Assembly (NCBI GenBank): GCA_018370615.1
Contig: JAGZAC010000091.1
Span: 1-6,710, forward strand
Source: Clostridiales bacterium
GTDB lineage: Bacteria; Bacillota; Clostridia; Oscillospirales; CAG-272
Length of the DNA stretch: 6,710 nucleotides
Direction: 5' to 3'
The notes under the pieces were generated by a model. That model was not told where the DNA came from. It searched no databases and saw nothing but the letters and a program-made list of their open reading frames with translations. The translations under genes were made by a program, and so were the position numbers. The stretch's first letter is position 1; each line of letters opens with the position of its first letter. Below are positions 1-5,364 of this stretch, in pieces.

Positions 1-570
1 CCAGGACAACTGCCCATGGGCGTCAAAGGGAATGTCCCGTTCTCGGTCCTGCCAGTTATTGGTGATATAATTGTACATCTGGGTGGGATCCCAGTTTATA
101 AATGCCGGAAATGACAGGGTGTACACATGTCCGGGTACTGTTTTTTCTATTGCCGCCGTTCCCGTTGCACGGTCTATGGTAACCAGTTCCCGGGGGACAA
201 TCGCTCCCTGGGTCCTGTCCCGCATCTCCCAGGTATGCTCCGGATCCCAGTCATAGTCCGGCTCCAGCTGGAGATGAAAATATCCCTCCATAATGGGGAA
301 AGACAGCTGTGTTTCCACAGCTGTATGCCGGCAGCTCATCAAAAAAATCCGCTGCCGTTCCCCCAGATGGGCGCGGGCAAATTCATTGTAGCCTCTGGCC
401 ACAAAGTACGTGGAATATATCTTCGCCGGACGCAGTGCCTCCGTTTCCTCTGTGAGGTTTGTTCCATCGCTGTTGCGGATCGCATCCGCACCCCAACGGC
501 GGATCAATTCCTTTGTTTCCTCCAGAAAACCTGCTTGTGTAGGAATGGTAAAACGGCCATGCTTTCTCAT
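1..570 (-). CDS. gnpA: GH112 phosphorylase (1,3-beta-galactosyl-N-acetylhexosamine phosphorylase), N-terminal part, cut by left edge
   Basis: The first 190 codons of a gene that runs off the left edge; the family is usually a little over 700 residues long. By family, this is a cytoplasmic enzyme that splits galacto-N-biose or lacto-N-biose with phosphate into alpha-galactose 1-phosphate and GalNAc or GlcNAc. The visible part matches the start of the GH112 barrel domain: MRKHGRFTIPTQ at the N-terminus, ELIRRWGADAIRNSDGT at about 21-37, and the family signature NWDPTQMYNYITNNW at about 159-173. The catalytic acid lies outside the window. The ATG at 568-570 fits the family N-terminus; an AAAGGA sequence lies 11 nt upstream, a rather long spacing. 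It starts 22 nt after the second permease gene, so it is the last visible gene of a sugar uptake operon. GH112 also contains galactosyl-rhamnose phosphorylases, which this fragment alone cannot exclude; the neighbouring binding protein favours the N-acetylhexosamine substrate. Confidence 0.9.
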   Translation of the reverse strand, partial: MRKHGRFTIPTQAGFLEETKELIRRWGADAIRNSDGTNLTEETEALRPAKIYSTYFVARGYNEFARAHLGERQRIFLMSCRHTAVETQLSFPIMEGYFHLQLEPDYDWDPEHTWEMRDRTQGAIVPRELVTIDRATGTAAIEKTVPGHVYTLSFPAFINWDPTQMYNYITNNWQDRERDIPFDAHGQLSW

Positions 571-592
571 CTGTGGAAAATTCCTTTCTCCG

Positions 593-1450
593 TCAGTCTT
601 TCAATCCACCCACATTCATGCCCTGGGTGAGCTTTTTCTGCACCAGGATATACAAAATCAGGGTGGGCAGCATTACGATTACAAGGCCCGCGTACATCTG
701 CCCATACTGGGCAGCGGCGTTTTGGGCCTTCATCAGATTCATCAGCCCCACCGGCCGGGTTTTCGCCCAGTCCTGGGTCATAAGCGTGATGGCAATGATA
801 TATTCGTTCCAAAAGGAAAGGAAGTTAAATAAAATTACTGTGATAATAGAAGGGCGGGCCATGGGAATCATCACGCGGATCATGGTCTGCATATATCCGC
901 TGCCATCTACATAAGCCGCCTCCTCATACTCCCGGGGCAGCGTTTGAAAGTAGCCGGACAAAAGGTAGATGGTAAATGGCAGTGCGGTGGAAGCATACAC
1001 CAGCGCCAGCACAAACCGGTTGTTCAAAAAAATCGGTGACCCCACCAGATTTCCCGCATCTACCAGCATCAAAAAAATGGGCACCACAATATAGCTGACG
1101 TTGACAAATAATCCACCCATAAAAAGCGTGCGCATCAGACGGCGTCCGCCGAATTTGTACCTGGCCAGCACATAGGCTGCCGGAAGGGCCACTACCAAAA
1201 GAATGGCTAGTGCAATCGCTGTCACAATGACAGAATTGAGAAAATAGTCCCCCATGTGGGCCTCTTGCCAAGCCCTTGCAAAATTTTGAAAATATAGTCC
1301 GGCAGGCAGGGACCAGGGATTTTGGTAAAACTCCGAGTTCTCCTTGAGAGAAGCGAGGAATACCCACCCTACAGGGACAATAATGGTCAGCGCAAAAATA
1401 ATCAGTACCAGATAAATAAATGCCCGGTACAATTTATCTCCTCTGTTCAT
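593..1450 (-). CDS. Carbohydrate ABC transporter permease 2 (MalG/UgpE type)
   Basis: Inner-membrane subunit of a CUT1-type sugar importer, 285 residues, normal length for the family. About six hydrophobic segments are visible, near residues 9-33, 68-96, 105-131, 146-167, 201-225 and 251-271. The cytoplasmic EAA loop that docks on the ATPase is clear at about 176-200 (EEAAYVDGSGYMQ, then IPMARP). The frame can be extended six codons upstream to a TTG, but the ATG at 1448-1450 is preceded by GGAGGT five bases away, so I choose it. It begins 21 nt after the stop of permease 1 and ends 22 nt before the GH112 gene. It should pair with permease 1 to form the channel for the sugar bound by the lipoprotein. 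No ATPase gene is adjacent. The family call is firm; the substrate is inferred from neighbours. Confidence 0.95.
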   Translation of the reverse strand: MNRGDKLYRAFIYLVLIIFALTIIVPVGWVFLASLKENSEFYQNPWSLPAGLYFQNFARAWQEAHMGDYFLNSVIVTAIALAILLVVALPAAYVLARYKFGGRRLMRTLFMGGLFVNVSYIVVPIFLMLVDAGNLVGSPIFLNNRFVLALVYASTALPFTIYLLSGYFQTLPREYEEAAYVDGSGYMQTMIRVMIPMARPSIITVILFNFLSFWNEYIIAITLMTQDWAKTRPVGLMNLMKAQNAAAQYGQMYAGLVIVMLPTLILYILVQKKLTQGMNVGGLKD

Positions 1451-1457
1451 AGACACC
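1451..1457 (-). promoter_or_regulatory. Ribosome binding site that fixes the permease 2 start
   Basis: The minus strand reads GGAGGTGTCT directly before the ATG at 1448-1450. This strong Shine-Dalgarno sequence rules out the upstream in-frame TTG at 1466-1468 as the main start. Confidence 0.7.
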
Positions 1458-1471
1458 TCCGGCTGCAATCG

Positions 1472-2365
1472 CTATAAATCTATACTCTCCCGGCGGGTCA
1501 CCAGATTGATGAGCCCGGACAGGGCAAAGGAAAACAGAAAAACAAGTACGCCTATGGCCATACCGTATCCGTAAGAGGAATTGGTATACGCCTGCTTGTA
1601 CATGTAGCTGAGAAACACCTCCGTAGAGCCGTCCGGCCCTCCGCTGGTCATGGCCCGCACCAGCAAAAAGCTGATATTGATAGAGCTGATGATGAAAAAG
1701 GTGAGGGTCGTGCGGATGTTGGTCCATATCAGAGGAATGGTAATAGAGAAAAACTGCCGCACTCTGCCTGCTCCCTCCAGAGAGGCCGCTTCGTACATAC
1801 TTTCCGGAACGGAGGACATGGATGCCGTATACATGACCATATAATACCCCACTGCCTGCCAGATCATGGCAATGGCAATGCTGTAAATGACAATTTTCTG
1901 ATCTCCCAGCCACAGCACCTGTCCCGCCTTGCCGCCGGTAAACAGGGAAAGCAATGTGTTGAGCAGTCCCCTGCTCGGATCGTATATGGCAGAAAAGATT
2001 GCGGCAATAACCACGGCGGACAATATATTGGGAATATAAAAGACCACCCGAAAAAATCCCTTGAAGCGCAGCTTTTCTCTGGTAAGCACAGCTGCCGTTA
2101 CCAGCGCCATTGCCATGGTGACAATCGTCACTACCACAATGAGCAGCACTGTATTTTGAAAGGATTGCCAGAACTTCGCGTCGGAAAATAGCTTGACAAA
2201 GTTGTCCAGTCCTACAAATTCCCTGTTCTGGGAATAACCGCCCCACTTATACATGGAAATGATAAAAATATTCAGGGTCGGATAAATCATAAAAACGCCG
2301 AACAAAACCAGCGCAGGGATGGTACACACAGCGAGAAATCCTCGCCGCCCCTTGTGTTTTCGCAT
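1472..2365 (-). CDS. Carbohydrate ABC transporter permease 1 (MalF/UgpA type)
   Basis: Partner permease of the same CUT1-type importer, 297 residues. A basic start (MRKHKGRRG) precedes the first membrane segment at about 10-37; further hydrophobic segments lie near 70-95, 108-127, 158-180, 217-236 and 266-289. The EAA loop is at about 188-213 (ESMYEAASLEGAGRV, then ITIPLI). The stretch SGGPDGSTEV near 241-250 is typical of sugar permeases of this branch. An AAAGGA sequence lies a little upstream of the ATG at 2363-2365. The gene sits 66 nt after the binding-protein gene, with a perfect hairpin in that gap, and 21 nt before permease 2. Family call firm; substrate (galacto-N-biose or lacto-N-biose) inferred from the GH112 gene and the binding-protein family. 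Confidence 0.95.
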   Translation of the reverse strand: MRKHKGRRGFLAVCTIPALVLFGVFMIYPTLNIFIISMYKWGGYSQNREFVGLDNFVKLFSDAKFWQSFQNTVLLIVVVTIVTMAMALVTAAVLTREKLRFKGFFRVVFYIPNILSAVVIAAIFSAIYDPSRGLLNTLLSLFTGGKAGQVLWLGDQKIVIYSIAIAMIWQAVGYYMVMYTASMSSVPESMYEAASLEGAGRVRQFFSITIPLIWTNIRTTLTFFIISSINISFLLVRAMTSGGPDGSTEVFLSYMYKQAYTNSSYGYGMAIGVLVFLFSFALSGLINLVTRRESIDL

Positions 2366-2394
2366 AAATCCGTCATCCTTTCTTTAGCGGAATC

Positions 2395-2423
2395 AGCAGG
2401 ACGGCGACGGGCGCCGTCCTGCT
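2395..2423 (-). promoter_or_regulatory. Intercistronic 12-bp hairpin between binding-protein and permease genes
   Basis: Perfect inverted repeat: AGCAGGACGGCG at 2395-2406, a 5-nt loop, and CGCCGTCCTGCT at 2412-2423. In the direction of transcription no T-run follows it (GATTCCGC comes next), so it is not a standard terminator for the operon. The T-run lies on the other side and would suit plus-strand transcription, for which no gene is seen. Hairpins placed like this, as between malE and malF, are known to protect the upstream mRNA end or dampen downstream expression. I infer that role here. Confidence 0.65.
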
Positions 2424-2431
2424 TGTATTTT

Positions 2432-3754
2432 TTACTTCAGCGCTCCCCGCAGACTGTCGCTGGCGCTCTTAATGGCCTCCTGCCATTCGTCCACCGTTTT
2501 ATCTCCTGATACAATACTGTTGATAGTACCAAACAAAGTATCCGTCATGCTGACGCCCTCTACAGGATCTGTTGCAGCAAATCCACCCATAACGGCCTTC
2601 GCACCAGTATCATATACACTATAAAACAGCTTGTTGTCTCCCTCCAAAATTTCACTGACGCCCTGCACCGGCTGAATGGCACCCGACTCGGCAAAAATCT
2701 TTACAGCCTCATCTGAATACAGATATGCGATAAAATCTTTTGCTTCATCCTTATGCTCCGCATTTTCCGGTACCCAAATCTGTTCAAAATAGGTGAAGGA
2801 ATACCGATCTCCGTCGCTTTCCATTGCCGGCAGGGACATAAATCCCCATTCAAAGCCGTCCGCCCTGGGGGCATCTACCATTTCTCCAACGACCCATGTG
2901 CCGTTGGGCATAAACAGCGCCTTGTTGTCCAAAATCAGCTGCTGGTTCTTCAAATAGTTGTCATTGTTTGCATTTGCCACCGTGGTGGGCTCCGTGTAAG
3001 AGGCAAGGCGTGCCACAATATCTAACGCCTCTCTGGCGTCCTCACTGTCCCATATGCCCTCTTCGTACCGCATACAGTCATTGTAAAAATCTACGCCGCC
3101 AGTCTCACAGAGCAGTGCAAACATGAGCGAATCAAAATAGCCGGCGGTCGGGTAGGTGAATAGTGCAATTCCTTCCTCCTCCGCCTTCTGACCTAGCTCC
3201 CACATTTCATCCCATGTTGTGGGCACACTCCAGTTTTTTTCTGTAAACAGGCCGGCGTTGTAGAACAGACCGCAGGGGCCGTAAAACATAGGTGCCATAT
3301 ACATTTTGTCATCATCGTAGGGGTTTGTTGCCGCAGTGTCTGTAAAACCATCGATCAGTTTGTCCGCAACAGATACATCTTCTCCAAACACCTTTTTATC
3401 CAAAATATCGGAAATATCCGCCAGAGAGTTTTCGCGGATCATCGTCTCTGTAAGTCCCGCTTCTCTTCCTGTGGCAAGATGGACAACATCTGGATAATCT
3501 CCGGATTTCATCTTAGAGCCGATCACATCCTCCAGATTTTTCTCCGCAGTCAGTTCGATTGTAATATCCGGATGATCTGCCTCATAAGCGGCAGCTACAT
3601 CCTCCCACATGGTTTTACCATAAGCGGACTCCAAAACTGCTACCTTTAACACAGTTTTGCCTTCATCATCCGTCCCGGTCTCCCGTGTACTACAGGAAAC
3701 AAAAAGGGAAGCTGTCAATGCCAGGGTACAAAACAGCGCTACAAATCGTTTCAT
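2432..3754 (-). CDS. Sugar-binding lipoprotein of an ABC importer (CPR_0540 family, SBP family 1)
   Basis: Extracellular solute-binding protein, 440 residues from the ATG at 3752-3754, with AAAGGA 9 nt upstream. The frame extends 14 codons further up to a TTG at 3796, but that start would hide the signal peptide. A lipoprotein signal peptide is clear: basic MKR, a hydrophobic core, then SLFVSC with the lipidated Cys at 21. The mature part is a type-1 sugar-binding fold: VLKVAVLESAYGKTMWEDV at about 35-53, YPDVVHLATGREA at 87-99, FMPNGTWVVGEM at 281-292, and SGDKTVDEWQ near the C-terminus. The sequence fits the family typified by C. perfringens CPR_0540, which is known to co-occur with GH112 disaccharide phosphorylases, and one is present downstream in this operon. 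Likely ligand: galacto-N-biose, lacto-N-biose or a related glycan. It is the first gene of the operon. Confidence 0.93.
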   Translation of the reverse strand: MKRFVALFCTLALTASLFVSCSTRETGTDDEGKTVLKVAVLESAYGKTMWEDVAAAYEADHPDITIELTAEKNLEDVIGSKMKSGDYPDVVHLATGREAGLTETMIRENSLADISDILDKKVFGEDVSVADKLIDGFTDTAATNPYDDDKMYMAPMFYGPCGLFYNAGLFTEKNWSVPTTWDEMWELGQKAEEEGIALFTYPTAGYFDSLMFALLCETGGVDFYNDCMRYEEGIWDSEDAREALDIVARLASYTEPTTVANANNDNYLKNQQLILDNKALFMPNGTWVVGEMVDAPRADGFEWGFMSLPAMESDGDRYSFTYFEQIWVPENAEHKDEAKDFIAYLYSDEAVKIFAESGAIQPVQGVSEILEGDNKLFYSVYDTGAKAVMGGFAATDPVEGVSMTDTLFGTINSIVSGDKTVDEWQEAIKSASDSLRGALK

Positions 3755-3902
3755 CTCTATTTTCCTTTCTATACGGCCGATGAAATACACAGGCAAACAG
3801 TACCTGTCCGGCCTTCAATTGATTTCATCCGTTAGCATTGCCAAGACAGAAGAGAATATACATGTTTTGCACAAATTAGGCGGGGCTGGATTTTGTTGGG
3901 AA
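3755..3902 (-). promoter_or_regulatory. Leader and probable promoter region of the sugar operon
   Basis: This gap lies between the terminator of the upstream gene and the lipoprotein start, so the operon promoter should be here. I find no good -35/-10 pair; a TATATT box at 3855-3860 has no recognisable -35, which could fit an activator-dependent promoter. Nested inverted repeats lie close to the gene: GATGAAAT at 3779-3786 with ATTTCATC at 3822-3829, and inside them ACAGG at 3789-3793 with CCTGT at 3803-3807. They could be an operator or an mRNA leader hairpin. No convincing catabolite-repression (cre) site was found. Confidence 0.35.
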
Positions 3903-3937
3903 ATAAAAAAAGAAGCTTCTATGAAGCTTCTTTTTTA
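3903..3937 (-). terminator. Intrinsic terminator after the small membrane protein gene
   Basis: GAAGCTTC at 3912-3919 and 3923-3930 form a perfect stem with a 3-nt loop. The flanking A-run (3905-3911) and T-run (3931-3936) extend it to 14 pairs. On the minus strand the stem is followed by seven T, then ATTT. The stop codon of the gene (3935-3937) lies inside the A-rich upstream edge. The symmetry means it could also stop plus-strand transcription. It separates the membrane-protein gene from the sugar operon. Confidence 0.9.
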
Positions 3938-4348
3938 CCGTTTTGTCATCATGTTGTCTACGAAATCCTTGTATTCTTTGTCTGCTTTCTTTTTTCCCGC
4001 TCTCTCTTGTTCTTCCTTTTCTTCCGCCTTCCTGTCCTCCTCTGACTGCACCTTCCATCCAGCTTTTCCTCCGCGGTCGGCAATTCTGGTCAGCTGTATA
4101 GAAATCTCCGCGAAACAAGATATAAGTGCCCATGCCAGCCAGGCTGCGCAAATTAATAGAAATCCCGTTACAAGTAAAGGAAGAATTGACTCCCAAAGCC
4201 GCATAATCATAAACTGAAAAACAGAAATTATCGTCCAGATGATGATAAAAATCACAGCAACCTGGAATGCAACGCTTGCATACTTTTGAATTGTTTCTCC
4301 AATGTTCCCAAATTTGTTTTTCTCGTGTTTGAGTTTGTTTTCCACCAT
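3935..4348 (-). CDS. Small two-helix membrane protein with charged C-terminal tail, function unknown
   Basis: A 137-residue protein starting at the ATG at 4346-4348, with AAGGAG five bases upstream. A short basic N-terminus (MVENKLKHEKNK) and a GETIQKYA stretch precede two hydrophobic segments, at about residues 24-50 and 55-82. From about 90 on the tail is very rich in Lys, Glu, Asp and Arg (for example SEEDRKAEEKEEQERAG), probably a helix or coiled coil, ending in DFVDNMMTKR. The layout resembles short uncharacterised clostridial proteins in which a GExIQ-type start leads into two membrane helices, but I cannot name a domain. It has its own putative promoter and its own terminator, so it appears monocistronic. 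The good ribosome site and the terminator at its stop make it a real gene; no function is proposed. Confidence 0.8.
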   Translation of the reverse strand: MVENKLKHEKNKFGNIGETIQKYASVAFQVAVIFIIIWTIISVFQFMIMRLWESILPLLVTGFLLICAAWLAWALISCFAEISIQLTRIADRGGKAGWKVQSEEDRKAEEKEEQERAGKKKADKEYKDFVDNMMTKR

Positions 4349-4370
4349 GTTTTCTCCTTCTTTCTGTAAA

Positions 4371-4400
4371 TTTAAATTCTGCCTGAGTCTATGTTTTCAA
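4371..4400 (-). promoter_or_regulatory. Putative sigma-A promoter of the small membrane protein gene
   Basis: Minus-strand TTGAAA (4395-4400) and TTTAAA (4371-4376) are 18 bases apart. Transcription would start near 4364, giving a leader of about 16 nt that still contains the AAGGAG site. The -35 is good and the -10 is only fair. Confidence 0.4.
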
Positions 4401-4421
4401 CTGCCCTCTCACACCCCCAAT

Positions 4422-4453
4422 AAATAAAAAAGTGCGCAGCCGAAGCCGCGCAC
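4422..4453 (-). terminator. UUCG-loop intrinsic terminator of the candidate ncRNA
   Basis: On the minus strand GTGCGCGGC (4453-4445) pairs with GCTGCGCAC (4440-4432) over nine pairs, one of them G-U, around a stable TTCG tetraloop. Six T (4431-4426) and then ATTTATT follow. This is a textbook terminator for minus-strand transcription. No open frame ends at it; gatB has its own terminator far upstream, so it most likely ends the structured RNA described next. Confidence 0.9.
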
Positions 4454-4585
4454 CGAAAAACGCACAGCTCCGTTGCTGCCACACAAGTTTTTCTACATAC
4501 GGTATAGGCATGCGAAAATAGAGCATGCGTTTTTACCAAAGGCAAAAGGCATACTTATACCGTGTAGCATGCTCACTTGTGTGGC
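4425..4585 (-). ncRNA. Candidate structured small RNA of about 160 nt, class not recognised
   Basis: Predicted start G4585, seven bases after a TATAAT box; predicted end in the T-run near 4425. Pairing found by eye: P1, 11 perfect pairs, 4585-4575 with 4478-4488, starting at the predicted first base. P2, 4567-4556 with 4493-4506, 12 pairs with a 2-nt bulge. After one A-C mismatch it continues as 4554-4549 with 4508-4513, six pairs with one wobble. P3, UUUUGCC (4547-4541) with GGUAAAA (4537-4531) around a UUU loop. In addition GAGCAUG (4574-4568), in the loop between P1 and P2, is complementary to CAUGCUC (4527-4521) near the tip, a possible 7-8 bp pseudoknot. A terminator closes the unit. There is no plausible coding frame. 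It does not look like tmRNA, RNase P RNA or SRP RNA. A 6S-like RNA is conceivable, but the unit is short and the central bubble is small. A non-autonomous mobile palindrome is the main alternative. Confidence 0.65.
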
Positions 4586-4591
4586 AAGGAT

Positions 4592-4619
4592 ATTATATAT
4601 CAATGCAATGCCCATTCAA
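4592..4619 (-). promoter_or_regulatory. Sigma-A promoter of the candidate ncRNA
   Basis: Minus-strand TTGAAT (4614-4619), a 16-base spacer, and a consensus TATAAT (4592-4597). The expected start, G4585, coincides with the first base of the closing stem of the RNA, which supports promoter and RNA together. Confidence 0.65.
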
Positions 4620-4690
4620 CACCGGATGTTCTTTGCCGGTAGCTCTTTTCATATCTTTCCATTCACAGTATGTAGCTTGTTCCAGCGAAA

Positions 4691-4752
4691 AACAATCCCC
4701 CAGTCAGCTCACGCTGACAGCCCCCTTTACACAAGGGGGCCTTCTTTTTTCT
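4691..4752 (-). repeat. Left boundary element of the cluster (inverted orientation)
   Basis: Two hairpins: GTCAGC, a TCAC loop, GCTGAC (4703-4718), and CCCCCTT, a TACAC loop, AAGGGGG (4721-4739), followed by CCTTCTTTTTT. Read on the minus strand it ends in GGGGGATTGTT, the same end as the other elements. The second hairpin and T-run could also act as a plus-strand terminator, although no plus-strand gene precedes it. Confidence 0.7.
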
Positions 4753-4939
4753 AGTCTCCCTTGTGCGAGAGTTGCTTTACAATTCCCCACAAGGGGGACT
4801 TCTTTTTTTAGCCTCCCCTGTGTAAGGGGAGGTGCACGGCGTAGCCGTGACGGAAGGGTTGTTCAGAGGACAATCCCTCACCCGCTTCGCGGGATGCCCC
4901 CGGAGGTGCTGCGCACCTCCCCATAAGAGAGCCTATCTA
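4753..4939 (+). repeat. Repeat unit 1, full length (about 187 bp)
   Basis: Order of parts: a TTGTGCGAGAGTTGC segment, ACAATTCCCC...ACAAGGGGGACTTC with a T-run, then hairpins CCTCCCCT/AGGGGAGG, CACGGC/GCCGTG (loop GTA), CCCGC/GCGGG (loop TTC) and GGAGGTGC/GCACCTCC (loop TGC). It ends with GCCTATCTA. It is nearly identical to unit 2, directly adjacent in the same orientation. Confidence 0.85.
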
Positions 4940-5131
4940 AGCCTCCCCCTGTGCAAGAGTTGCTTTACAATTCCCCACAAAGGGGACTTCTTTTTTTAGC
5001 CTCCCCTGTGTAAGGGGAGGTGCACGGCTTTGCCGTGACGGAGGGGTTGTTCAGAGGACAATCCCTCACCCGCTTTGCGGGATGCTCCCGGAGGTGCTGC
5101 GCACCTCCCAACAAGGGAGCCTATCTAATTC
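4940..5131 (+). repeat. Repeat unit 2, full length (about 192 bp)
   Basis: Tandem copy of unit 1 with scattered differences. The CACGGC/GCCGTG loop is TTT instead of GTA, and the CCCGC/GCGGG loop is TTT instead of TTC, while both stems are unchanged. It ends with GCCTATCTAATTCAG. Confidence 0.85.
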
Positions 5132-5189
5132 AGACCTCCCTTGTGCGGGAGTTACTTTACAATTCCCCACAAGGGATCTATTTAATTCG
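5132..5189 (+). repeat. Repeat unit 3, truncated (about 58 bp)
   Basis: Keeps only the opening segment (CCTCCCTTGTGCGGGAGTT and ACAATTCCCCACAAGGGA) and a short tail, TCTATTTAATTCG, that resembles the ends of units 1 and 2. All the central hairpins are missing. Confidence 0.75.
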
Positions 5190-5300
5190 AGCCTCCCCTG
5201 TGCGAGAGTTGCTTTACAATTCCACAAGGGGGGGACTTCTTTTTCTAGCCTCCCCTGTGTAAGGGGAGGTGGCACGGCGCAGCCGTGACGGAGGGGTTGT
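5190..5300 (+). repeat. Repeat unit 4, right boundary, lacks the second half
   Basis: Has the opening segment and the CCTCCCCT/AGGGGAGG and CACGGC/GCCGTG (loop GCA) hairpins. It stops at GACGGAGGGGTTGT, without the inverted partner found in units 1 and 2. It carries GGTGGCACGG where units 1 and 2 have GGTGCACGG. Confidence 0.8.
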
Positions 5301-5321
5301 AATATATCCACTTACACATCC

Positions 5322-5352
5322 AAAAAAAGAAAAGAGGGAACCCCCTCTTTTC
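5322..5352 (-). terminator. Intrinsic terminator of gatB
   Basis: GAAAAGAGGG (5329-5338) pairs perfectly with CCCTCTTTTC (5343-5352) around a 4-nt loop. On the minus strand seven T follow (5328-5322). It lies 12 nt after the gatB stop, so gatB is the last gene of its operon. Confidence 0.92.
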
Positions 5353-5364
5353 TCTATCAACTGC

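Larger units (their letters stand above)
4691..5300. repeat. Mosaic cluster of REP-like palindromic elements
   Basis: About 610 bp made of related short GC-rich hairpin elements with no coding content; frames crossing it have low-complexity Pro/Arg/Ser-rich translations and no family resemblance. Elements share an end of the form GC-hairpin, then a G-rich run, then TTGT. They occur in both orientations: inverted at 4692, forward from 4810, inverted from 4870, forward from about 4998, inverted from 5059, forward ending at 5300. The cluster therefore begins with ACAATCCCCCAG and ends with GACGGAGGGGTTGT, roughly inverted copies. This resembles the BIME arrangement of enterobacterial REP sequences. 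No transposase is present. It fills the gap between gatB and the candidate ncRNA. Confidence 0.85.

Noticed and set aside
127..914. Plus-strand open frames of 113-167 codons over the left end
   Set aside because: They overlap the GH112 and permease genes in antisense, have no family resemblance and are shadows of the true frames.
1451..1468. Upstream TTG start for permease 2
   Set aside because: The extension would run through the GGAGGT ribosome site that serves the ATG at 1448-1450.
3755..3796. Upstream TTG start for the lipoprotein
   Set aside because: It would add 14 residues before the MKR signal peptide, and the inner ATG has a good ribosome site.
3766..3799. TTGCCT, 17 bases, TATAGA as promoter of the sugar operon
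   Set aside because: Spacing is ideal, but transcription would begin inside or after the ribosome binding site, so it cannot be the working promoter.
4425..4585. 6S RNA, tmRNA, SRP RNA or a known riboswitch
   Set aside because: The overall shape recalls 6S RNA, but the length and the small internal loop do not fit. I could not find conserved motifs of the others. A covariance search is needed before any name is given.
4477..4586. Miniature inverted-repeat transposon
   Set aside because: The 12-bp ends and size would fit, but no flanking target duplication is visible, and the promoter start and terminator match the palindrome too well. Kept only as an alternative.
4733..4750. Plus-strand terminator at the left repeat element
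   Set aside because: Hairpin plus T-run is present, but no plus-strand gene precedes it, so it is treated as part of the repeat.
4473..5288. Open frames of 68-140 codons within the repeat region, both strands
   Set aside because: Translations are low-complexity and follow the repeats; no ribosome sites or family motifs.
4753..5300. CRISPR array
   Set aside because: Repeats are long, of uneven length and made of several hairpins, with no unique spacers of regular size and no cas genes.
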